Positions 1 through 6,803 of a stretch of 27,987 bases of DNA are shown here, piece by piece. Every line of letters starts with the position of its first letter. The stretch's first letter is position 1. The stretch lies in the NCBI GenBank assembly GCA_938003875.1, contig CALKWO010000296.1, positions 1 through 27,987 on the forward strand. Direction: 5' to 3'. This DNA comes from an uncultured bacterium (lineage in GTDB: Bacteria; Planctomycetota; Uabimicrobiia; Uabimicrobiales; JABWCH01). A model generated the notes under the pieces. That model was not told the DNA's origin and did not search any database. It saw nothing but the letters and a program-made list of their open reading frames with translations. A program made the position numbers and the translations under genes.

Positions 1-72
1 TTCTCTTTAAAAATCGAAAAAGTTCACTTACAAGCTGCGGAATATAGGTATCAATCTATCTGGATTTTTTAA
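1..72 (+). CDS. Possible 3' end of an upstream gene (partial)
   Basis: The first frame is open from base 1 and ends in TAA at 70-72, giving 23 residues that end in SIWIF. A 50-base gap then separates it from galE. The stretch is too short to recognise a family. It could equally be chance open frame, so this is only a candidate C-terminus running in from the left edge. Confidence 0.3.
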   Translation, partial: FSLKIEKVHLQAAEYRYQSIWIF

Positions 73-122
73 TTCTATTTCGTACCCTTTAGATAATGAT
101 TACCATGAATGGGCTATAAAAT

Positions 123-1109
123 ATGCAGGAGACAGAAACGATTCTTATTACAGGAGGAGCTGGCTATATAGGAAGTCATACCAATAAGCAGCTCCATAAA
201 AAAGGGTATAAAACCGTAATTTTTGATAATTTGGTTTATGGACATCGGATTTTTGCGAAATGGGGAGATTTTGTTTTAGGCGATATGGCAGATATACAGC
301 AACTTCGATTAGTATTTCAGAAATATTCTATTTCTTCTGTAATACATTTTGCTGGCTATACTTATATTGGTGAGTCTTACGAAAATCCTGAAAAATATTA
401 TATAAACAACATGGCCAATACCTTAAATTTGCTTCGGGTAATGAGGGAATTCGATGTTTCAAAAATCATCTTTTCTTCTACCTGTGCAACCTATGGTGAG
501 CCTGTTCATTTGCCTTTATTAGAAAGTCACCCTCAAAATCCTATCAATCCTTATGGTACCTCTCAGCTTTTTATCGAAAAAGCACTTAGCGATTATAATA
601 GGGCATACGGGTTACAATATGTATCTTTGAGATACTTCAATGCCGCTGGTGCTGATCCAGAAGGAGAAATCGGGGAAAAGCACAACCCTGAAACTCATCT
701 AATCCCTATAGCTCTGGATGTAGCATTAGGGTATCGCCCCCATCTGAATATTTTTGGGGTAGACTATAATACAAAAGATGGAACATGCATTCGAGATTAT
801 ATTCATGTGAATGATCTTGCTAATGCTCATATCCTGGCACTAGAATACCTTTTTCATGGAGGTATGAGCGACAGTTTTAATCTTGGCAGTGAATCAGGCT
901 ATTCTGTTCTCGAAGTAGTAGAAACAATACAAAAAATTACCAAAAAGGGAATAAAAACCATGAATGCGGGGAGAAGAAAAGGCGATCCTGCTTCTCTGGT
1001 TAGTAGCTCCCTTAAAGCCAAAGAGATATTGAAATGGGATATCCAGTATAAACTGGAAGAAATCATAGGCACAGCCTGGGAATGGCATCAAAAAGCATCG
1101 GCAAGATAG
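123..1109 (+). CDS. galE: UDP-glucose 4-epimerase (GalE), active-site Lys replaced by Gln
   Basis: An extended short-chain dehydrogenase/reductase that would interconvert UDP-glucose and UDP-galactose in the cytosol using bound NAD. The 328-aa length is normal for GalE. The Rossmann loop TGGAGYIGSH is at residues 10-19, the SSTCATYG catalytic Ser/Thr segment around 119-126, and the family signatures RYFNAAGADPEGEIGE and GTCIRDYIHV follow. In the YxxxK motif the tyrosine is Y144 (552-554), but the expected lysine is Gln148 (CAG at 564-566). In the family this lysine lowers the Tyr pKa and holds the NAD ribose, so activity may be altered. Everything else looks intact. The ATG at 123 has no clear Shine-Dalgarno site. 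The 3' end overlaps the convergent pseudouridine synthase by 22 bases. A related UDP-sugar epimerase specificity cannot be excluded. Confidence 0.9.
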   Translation: MQETETILITGGAGYIGSHTNKQLHKKGYKTVIFDNLVYGHRIFAKWGDFVLGDMADIQQLRLVFQKYSISSVIHFAGYTYIGESYENPEKYYINNMANTLNLLRVMREFDVSKIIFSSTCATYGEPVHLPLLESHPQNPINPYGTSQLFIEKALSDYNRAYGLQYVSLRYFNAAGADPEGEIGEKHNPETHLIPIALDVALGYRPHLNIFGVDYNTKDGTCIRDYIHVNDLANAHILALEYLFHGGMSDSFNLGSESGYSVLEVVETIQKITKKGIKTMNAGRRKGDPASLVSSSLKAKEILKWDIQYKLEEIIGTAWEWHQKASAR

Positions 1110-1810
1110 CTTTTCCAGTCTTCGGGTGGATCAGCATAAAATAGCAAAGGCTCTTTTGTGATGGGATGCTGTAATGAAATTTTCCAGGCATGAAGGGCAA
1201 GACCTTTAACGGGCGATGTCCAGGGAGATTTTCTTAAAAAATAGTATTCCCATAGAAAAGGCAGTCCTTCATATCGATACAATGGGTCACCAAGAATAGA
1301 GTGCCCTAAAGAGGCAAGATGCACTCTGATTTGGTGTTTGCGTCCTGTATAAGGTATCAATTTGAGCAGGCTATAATGCTCTGATTTTTTGATCAATTCA
1401 TATTTTGTAAGACAAGGAAGTCCATCAGGAGCGATTTTCATTTTAATTTTGATAATAGAATCAGGACTTTTGTCTGGCATTAAAGGGCTGCTGATAGTGC
1501 CTTCTTGATAAGGAAAACATCCATAAACCAATGCCAGATATTCTTTTTGTATTTTACGGCGAGAAAATTGTTCATAAAGCAGTTGAGAAACCTGCATATT
1601 GCGAGCGATAATCATAACACCCGATGTCCATTGATCCAGGCGATGGACTAATCTTGCCTCTGTACCAAAATAGTATTGAACTCTTGCTAAAAGAGTATCA
1701 CCCTGGTAATGCCCTACAGGATGACAAAGCAAACCTGATGGTTTATAAATAATCAGAATCGCTTCGTCTTGGTATAAAACGTGAAGATGTTCTGAAGAAT
1801 ACTTTTGCAT
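1088..1810 (-). CDS. RluA-family RNA pseudouridine synthase
   Basis: Converts uridine to pseudouridine in rRNA or tRNA. The 240-aa protein is the catalytic domain alone with no N-terminal S4 domain. The motif LVHRLDQWTSGVMIIA contains the family's catalytic Asp at D59 (HRLDxxTSG). The downstream KEYLALVYG and TGRKHQIRVHLASLGHSILGD segments are typical of the RluA/RluC/TruC group. The substrate base cannot be told from sequence; the short, S4-less form resembles the TruC and RluA branches. Transcription would start in the 186-base divergent gap shared with the kinase at 1997. Its 3' end overlaps galE by 22 bases, so the two are convergent. Confidence 0.93.
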   Translation of the reverse strand: MQKYSSEHLHVLYQDEAILIIYKPSGLLCHPVGHYQGDTLLARVQYYFGTEARLVHRLDQWTSGVMIIARNMQVSQLLYEQFSRRKIQKEYLALVYGCFPYQEGTISSPLMPDKSPDSIIKIKMKIAPDGLPCLTKYELIKKSEHYSLLKLIPYTGRKHQIRVHLASLGHSILGDPLYRYEGLPFLWEYYFLRKSPWTSPVKGLALHAWKISLQHPITKEPLLFYADPPEDWKSYLADAF

Positions 1811-1996
1811 ATTATTTTTACTTAAAAAAATGGTCTTTATGGACTGTAACTGTTAAAAAAAATATTTTTGGACTGAAAGGCCTATATATATCGCCTATGG
1901 CAATGCCCTGGGCCCATGAAATAAAATTTTTCTATTTCACGATTTTCTGATGATAACAAAAATTTTAGGAAAAGCGAATTATTTGGGAATGAAAAT
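1811..1996. promoter_or_regulatory. Divergent intergenic region, probable two-way promoter
   Basis: This 186-base AT-rich gap separates two genes transcribed away from each other, so it should hold promoters for both. It contains an alternating TATATATA stretch near 1885-1892 and an 8-base palindrome TGGGCCCA near 1909-1916. No convincing -35/-10 pair could be assigned by eye. Confidence 0.4.
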
Positions 1997-2896
1997 ATGA
2001 GCAGTCTATTTATTCAAGGCTATATTATTGAAAAACTAATCAAACAAGGCGGATTTGGTGCTGTTTATTTGGCTAGAAGAGCCACAGACCGTCAATGGGT
2101 AGCGATTAAGATTCTCAATACAGAAGCAGCATCCTCTATAAAATCACAAATGCAATTTTCTTATGAAGTCAGCCTGCTTTCCAAACTAAACCACCCTTAT
2201 ATCGTGCGGGTTTATGGAAAAATTTCCCAGGCACCTAAACCTGCGATGGAGATGGAATATTTTGAAAGCGAAACGCTAAAAACTTTGATTTTACAGAAAT
2301 CCCCTTTAATCATGGAGAAGGGGATTGGGATTTTTCGTAAAGTTTTAGAGGGTATGAAATACCTGCACAGCAAAAAAATTATTCACAAAGATCTCAAGCC
2401 TGAAAATATTTTGGTAAATCCTTTGGGTGATGTGAGATTGATAGACCTGTCGATTGCAGAAAAAGTGAATTTCTTCTCTTTTTTTAAGAAAAGAACACGA
2501 GAAGGAACTCCATTATACATGGCACCTGAACAGATTCAAAGAAAAAGGCCTGACTATCGTACGGATATTTTTGCGCTAGGGGCTACTTTTTATGAACTTT
2601 TCAGTGGCAGAAGCCACATAAAGGCTAGTTCCGATAAAGCGATTTTACAGCAACAGCTCAAAGGGGTCATTACAAAGATGAGGCAGGTCAATAAGCAAGT
2701 GCCTTATCAACTCGATAATATCATCTTGCGTATGCTGAAAAAAAATCCTGAGGAAAGATATCAAAGCATGGCAGAGGTGCTATTCGATCTCAATAAATTC
2801 ACAACACAAGATGCTTTCTTGAAGGCAGATAATATATCGCTGGAAAGTACTCCTGATGAAGGCCAGGAAAAAGAAAATCAAAAAGAATCGGAGTAA
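1997..2896 (+). CDS. Soluble Ser/Thr protein kinase with non-canonical motifs
   Basis: A eukaryote-like (PknB-type) protein kinase of 299 aa, with the kinase domain at about residues 7-262. ATP-binding Lys38 (VAIK), catalytic Asp132 in HKDLKPENILV, the metal-binding Asp150 and the APE segment (GTPLYMAPEQ) are all present, so activity is plausible. Deviations: the glycine loop reads IKQGGFGAVY with its first Gly missing, HRD is HKD, and DFG is DLS (D150-L151-S152). There is no transmembrane segment; the last 30 residues form a hydrophilic Glu/Lys-rich tail. The start is supported by a GGGA about 9 bases upstream; an overlapping out-of-frame ATG at 1989 is not used. It begins a same-strand run, and the next gene follows after 8 bases. 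The target is unknown. Confidence 0.92.
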   Translation: MSSLFIQGYIIEKLIKQGGFGAVYLARRATDRQWVAIKILNTEAASSIKSQMQFSYEVSLLSKLNHPYIVRVYGKISQAPKPAMEMEYFESETLKTLILQKSPLIMEKGIGIFRKVLEGMKYLHSKKIIHKDLKPENILVNPLGDVRLIDLSIAEKVNFFSFFKKRTREGTPLYMAPEQIQRKRPDYRTDIFALGATFYELFSGRSHIKASSDKAILQQQLKGVITKMRQVNKQVPYQLDNIILRMLKKNPEERYQSMAEVLFDLNKFTTQDAFLKADNISLESTPDEGQEKENQKESE

Positions 2897-2904
2897 AGAA
2901 AGCT

Positions 2905-4452
2905 ATGGAAGGCAATAAAAATTTTTTATCTTTGAATTATAAGATTCAGCTTACTTTAGTGTTATGTATTGGTAGCATTTTGATGCTTTTTTGCTTTTTC
3001 AAAGATCCCATCATGAACAAGGATGGCACATATTACCTGGAAATGGCTAAGCATCTTTTTAAAGATACTTGGGGAACGACATTTTCTGAAAGAGATATAC
3101 CTTTTACTCCATTTTTAATACTTTGCATTAATATATTTATTGATGATTATGTATTATCTGGCCAAATTATATCTATGGCATCATTTTTTTTTACTTTGAT
3201 TCTTTTTTATTTTTTAGCAAGAGAAATTTTTGGAGAAAAAATAGGTTTTATATCTTCTTTGTTCATGGCATTGTCTCCTACTTTTCAACTGACATCTTCT
3301 TATATTTCTCGAGATCATATATTTGTTTTGTTTATGATGTCTTTTTTTTGCAATTTCTGCTGGTTTAAAAAGAAAGTTAAAATAAGATATCATATCGGGG
3401 CTTTATTGAGCCTTTTCCTCGCTTTACTTTGTAGATTAGAAGGGCTTGTGTTGTTGATTGTGTATCTTTTATTTCTTGTATATAAAGGTATGCAATCAAG
3501 CAATTTTCATAAAAAATGGATTAGTATTATTTTCCTTTTTAGCCTTATTTTTTTTATGTTTATAGAGGTCTTTACCCCATATAGCCAGCTAACAAAAGTA
3601 AAACGGTTTTATCATATTACAAGTGCAATCAGGGAAACTAAAAATTATTATAATGAAATCACTTTTCACAAAATTCTTACAAAGCTTAGTCAGGAAGAAA
3701 AAAATTTCCGAGGAGCAGATCTTAATGCCAATTTGCTCAAGATAACCCAAAACTATTTTCTGCTTATATATTTCATTGGATTGATAGACACATGGGTAGA
3801 CTGTGCTTTTGCCGTAATGTTTTTTCTGGGTTTTATAGGTTTGTACAGGCAAATATGCTATGAAAAGGATCAACATACAGCATCTCTTGTTTCATGGATG
3901 CTGCTATTGCTTTCTCTTCCTTATCTTTTCTTGGTAAGAGAAAACTATCTCAGCACAAGATATCTAATGCCTGCAAGTGTACTTTTGTATCTATGGTCAG
4001 GGCCAGGCTTTTTTTTCCTTTGGGATAAACTTCAGATCCAGCTTGAGAAAAAGAGAATTGCACCCAAAAAATATAAATATATTTTTTGTATTTTACTCCT
4101 ATTTTTGCTTAGCATCCCTTTTTTTAAAATTGTTCTAAGGAATTCTGACCAAAGCAATCTTAAAGAAGCTGGAAATTGGGCGCAGAAGAATATACCTGGA
4201 AAAATTTTTATAACAAACGACAGTAGATTGCTTTTCTATGCGGGACTATCTTCTAAAGTCTATACTTCTCCAGCGGTTTTAAAAGATGCCCTTCCCAATC
4301 AGTGGCTAGAGATAGCAAAGGAAATCCATGCAGAGTGGATAATATTAAAAGAGGACGCTGTATATCCAGAATTGGGAAAGCTAATGAAAATTTTTCCTGG
4401 GAAGAAAAAAAATATTTATGTTTACAAGGTTTCTCCTGGAGAAAAAGAGTGA
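2905..4452 (+). CDS. Multi-spanning GT-C glycosyltransferase (GT39/ArnT-like)
   Basis: An integral membrane protein of 515 aa with many hydrophobic segments: near residues 15-32, 75-110, 115-150, 160-195, 205-225, then several between about 285 and 410. A soluble C-terminal part of about 100 residues follows. The first extracytoplasmic loop holds an acidic motif, NKDGTYYLEMA (D40), followed by ERDIPFTPFL. This is the layout of lipid-phosphate-sugar dependent glycosyltransferases such as PMT/GT39 and ArnT, in which the loop-1 Asp is catalytic. It probably moves a sugar from a polyprenyl-phosphate carrier to a lipid, glycan or protein outside the membrane. Donor and acceptor cannot be read. It sits 8 bases after the kinase and overlaps the next gene's start by 4 bases, implying one transcript. 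Confidence 0.8.
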   Translation: MEGNKNFLSLNYKIQLTLVLCIGSILMLFCFFKDPIMNKDGTYYLEMAKHLFKDTWGTTFSERDIPFTPFLILCINIFIDDYVLSGQIISMASFFFTLILFYFLAREIFGEKIGFISSLFMALSPTFQLTSSYISRDHIFVLFMMSFFCNFCWFKKKVKIRYHIGALLSLFLALLCRLEGLVLLIVYLLFLVYKGMQSSNFHKKWISIIFLFSLIFFMFIEVFTPYSQLTKVKRFYHITSAIRETKNYYNEITFHKILTKLSQEEKNFRGADLNANLLKITQNYFLLIYFIGLIDTWVDCAFAVMFFLGFIGLYRQICYEKDQHTASLVSWMLLLLSLPYLFLVRENYLSTRYLMPASVLLYLWSGPGFFFLWDKLQIQLEKKRIAPKKYKYIFCILLLFLLSIPFFKIVLRNSDQSNLKEAGNWAQKNIPGKIFITNDSRLLFYAGLSSKVYTSPAVLKDALPNQWLEIAKEIHAEWIILKEDAVYPELGKLMKIFPGKKKNIYVYKVSPGEKE

Positions 4453-4889
4453 AAAAAAAACAGTCGTTACAAAGATGGGCATTAATATTTTTTTTATGGA
4501 TTGTAGCCTGTAACAGCTCTAATGTTGTGAACACACATTCTGAAAAAATTGTCTATCGTAGCAGTCTGTCTCCTTTAGATGCCCTTCCTCTGGGAAATGG
4601 CAACAAAATAATGATGTCCGATCAGGAAAGTTATATAGCCTGGCAGGTAGAGCATGAAAATATAGTAAAAAGCCTATATAAAAACAGGCTAGGACTTTTA
4701 GAATCTCATAGGAGAGCAACAGGGCATCTGAAAAATCTAAAAAATTCTGGAAATTATCGTATTTTGGACAAATATCTGGAGGATTATAACGCTCTATTAG
4801 AAGAATTCCAAAAAGGTATACCACTTCGTATTCTGGAAAAAAAATACTATACTTTGGCCCAAGAAATACATAGTCTATTTCAAAGATAG
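4449..4889 (+). CDS. Small lipoprotein, unknown function
   Basis: The frame is open from an ATG at 4302, but the real start is taken as GTG at 4449. GGAG lies at 4438-4441, seven bases upstream, and the GTG shares four bases with the previous gene's TGA (GTGA), a usual translational-coupling layout. This start also yields a proper lipoprotein signal: a KKK basic start, a hydrophobic stretch ALIFFLWIV, and lipobox IVAC with the Cys about residue 21. The mature part is about 125 residues, mostly charged and helix-forming, with no domain I recognise. It is probably anchored in the inner or outer membrane. Coupling to the GT-C transferase suggests they work together in the envelope, which is an inference. 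Confidence 0.75.
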   Translation: MKKKQSLQRWALIFFLWIVACNSSNVVNTHSEKIVYRSSLSPLDALPLGNGNKIMMSDQESYIAWQVEHENIVKSLYKNRLGLLESHRRATGHLKNLKNSGNYRILDKYLEDYNALLEEFQKGIPLRILEKKYYTLAQEIHSLFQR

Positions 4890-4902
4890 CAAGGAGTAAA
4901 AA

Positions 4903-5226
4903 ATGCGTGTAGTTTTATGCAATTGCCCATTAAATAAAGCAGAAGATATAGCGAAAACACTTGTAATCGAAAAAATAGCATCTTGTGTAAACATCATCCC
5001 TGGAGTGAAAAGTTTTTATTACTGGCAAGGACGTTTGTGCGAAGAGCATGAAGATACCATGCTCATTAAAATCAGCAAAGAAAATATACCACATTTGTAT
5101 GAGAGGCTTAAGACTCTTCATCCTTATGAAGTTCCTGAGATCGTAGAATTGAACGTGGCAGATGCAAATCAATCTTATGTAAAATGGGTTTATCAGACAA
5201 AGCACCATGAAATTCCTTGTGATTAA
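4903..5226 (+). CDS. cutA: CutA1-type divalent cation tolerance protein
   Basis: A 107-aa protein of normal CutA length. The hallmarks are all present: an N-terminal ALAxxLVexxLAACVNI-like segment (here KTLVIEKIASCVNIIPGV), the YYWQGRLCEE strand with WxG, EDTMLIKIS, and HPYEVPEIVEL near the C-terminus. CutA forms a very stable ferredoxin-fold trimer and was linked genetically to copper/divalent metal tolerance, although its biochemical role is unclear. A strong AAGGAG lies about 8 bases upstream of the ATG. It is 13 bases after the lipoprotein and 17 bases before the histidine kinase, so it is probably co-transcribed. Its presence in a signalling run has no obvious metabolic reason. Confidence 0.95.
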   Translation: MRVVLCNCPLNKAEDIAKTLVIEKIASCVNIIPGVKSFYYWQGRLCEEHEDTMLIKISKENIPHLYERLKTLHPYEVPEIVELNVADANQSYVKWVYQTKHHEIPCD

Positions 5227-5243
5227 AAGCAGAAGTTTCCATT

Positions 5244-6686
5244 ATGGAAAAAATTAAACAATCCATCGTTCTTATTGTTGATCATGATTCTGAAAGCAGA
5301 GCAACGCTAGATGGTCTGCTTTCCACTCTAGGGCATCCTGTTTTACCTGCTTGTAATGGACAGGAAGCATTAGAAATTGCAGGGCAGTCTGACCTTGATA
5401 TGATTATCCTGGATGTAGCCTTGCCTGATATGGATGGGTTCGAGTTATGCCGTAAATTTCGAAGTGCAAAAAAAACCAGGCTTACACCTATTATCATCAT
5501 TACTGCTTTAAACGATAAGTCCAGCCGTATTCGTGGTATTACAGCAGGATGCGATGATTTTCTCTCTAAACCTTTCGATAATCTGGAATTGGTTCTGCGG
5601 ATTGGTTCTTTGCTCAAAATGCAGTATTACAGGGATCAGTTGAATGAGAAAGAAAAATTTGAGCTTGCCATGAAACATGCTTGCGAAGCTATGATTATTA
5701 CTGACCAAAATGGAAAAATAGAGCAATGGAATGAAGTAGCAGAGCATCTTTTCTTTTTAAAAAAACAATCCCAGAAGAACCTTTTTCAAGTATTCAAAGA
5801 ATACTTTAAAATGGAGCCTGATATAGAGTGGAACTCTCTTACCTATTCTTTCCCTCTTTCTTTTCAGCTCCAGAGAAGTGAAACAAAACAAGGTGAAGAA
5901 TTGATTCTTCTAGGAAAAATGTTCCTGATGTCTCTGTCTGTAAATCAGGAAAAAGGCTATTTTGTAGCCTTTAAAGATGTATCCAGAAAAATTAGAGAAG
6001 AAAAACGAAAAGACCAGTTTATTCATTTGATTTCCCATAAATTTCGGAGTGCATGTACTATTTTTATGGGTTCTCTTTCTTTATTAGAGCAGATAGAGCT
6101 GGAAGAAGAAAAATTTTCTCAGGATACTCTCCAGATATTTAAAACCCTTCAGATTGGGTCTCAGCGTATATACCAGATATTTAATCGAATTTTAGAAATA
6201 ACCGAAATTCTCAGCCATAAAGAGAATATTCGCCCTACACCTACATCTGGTATGGAAATTCAGAAGATGGTATATACCATTGCTTCTAACATAGGCTTAA
6301 ACAGAGAATCCATACAGTGGGTGAACTTTTCGGAAACACTGAGCATCCCCATGGAAAACAAATATCTGGAAATGGTGTTAATGGAGATTTTGGAAAATTC
6401 TTTTAAATATTGTCCCAAAGAAAATTTACGAGTCTCTATCTCTCTTTCTCGTCTTGCTCCAGGAAAAGAGCTGAAGATAAAAGACAATGGCCCTGGAATT
6501 CCCCAGGAAGAATTAGAGAGACTGGGAGATCGCTTTGTCCAAATCGAAAAAAGCTTCTCTGGAAATTTACCAGGACTTGGCCTTGGACTGTTTTTAGTTC
6601 ATGAAATACTAGAACAAATTGGAGGGGAGGTTCATATCAGCTCTGCTCCAAACCAGGGATTGGAAGTAGCTTTGAATTTTCTATAG
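5244..6686 (+). CDS. Receiver-PAS-like histidine kinase (REC first)
   Basis: A cytosolic two-component protein of 480 aa. Residues 7-125 are a receiver domain with acidic pocket D13/D15, phosphoacceptor D57 (LDVALPDMDG), T87 and K109 (SKP). Residues about 135-250 look like a PAS-type sensor segment (AMIITDQNGKIEQWNEVAEHLF). The HisKA region follows with LISHKFRS, H265. The ATPase domain has the N-box (MEILENSFKYC), G1 (DNGPGIP) and G2 (GLGLGLFLV). There is no transmembrane segment, so the input is either cytosolic or phosphotransfer into the N-terminal receiver. The H-box is atypical: the residue after His is Lys instead of Glu/Asp, and the usual TPL is SAC. No partner response regulator with an output domain is encoded nearby. 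Confidence 0.93.
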   Translation: MEKIKQSIVLIVDHDSESRATLDGLLSTLGHPVLPACNGQEALEIAGQSDLDMIILDVALPDMDGFELCRKFRSAKKTRLTPIIIITALNDKSSRIRGITAGCDDFLSKPFDNLELVLRIGSLLKMQYYRDQLNEKEKFELAMKHACEAMIITDQNGKIEQWNEVAEHLFFLKKQSQKNLFQVFKEYFKMEPDIEWNSLTYSFPLSFQLQRSETKQGEELILLGKMFLMSLSVNQEKGYFVAFKDVSRKIREEKRKDQFIHLISHKFRSACTIFMGSLSLLEQIELEEEKFSQDTLQIFKTLQIGSQRIYQIFNRILEITEILSHKENIRPTPTSGMEIQKMVYTIASNIGLNRESIQWVNFSETLSIPMENKYLEMVLMEILENSFKYCPKENLRVSISLSRLAPGKELKIKDNGPGIPQEELERLGDRFVQIEKSFSGNLPGLGLGLFLVHEILEQIGGEVHISSAPNQGLEVALNFL

Positions 6687-6803
6687 AAGAAAGCAAAACC
6701 AGCGATAGCTGTAAAGCAAAAATAAGCAATTTTTCTTTACAATCAATCTACAATTTTGTTAAATGGATGATATTTATTTGCAGATAACTTTCAGGGAGGA
6801 GCT

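Noticed and set aside
1828..1845. TCTTTATGGACT shared with 20505-20516
   Set aside because: A 12-base match without flanking similarity or hairpin; too short to count as another copy of the repeat family.
4302..4448. Upstream part of the lipoprotein frame starting at ATG 4302
   Set aside because: It lies wholly inside the transferase gene and would bury the signal peptide; GTG 4449 has the ribosome site.
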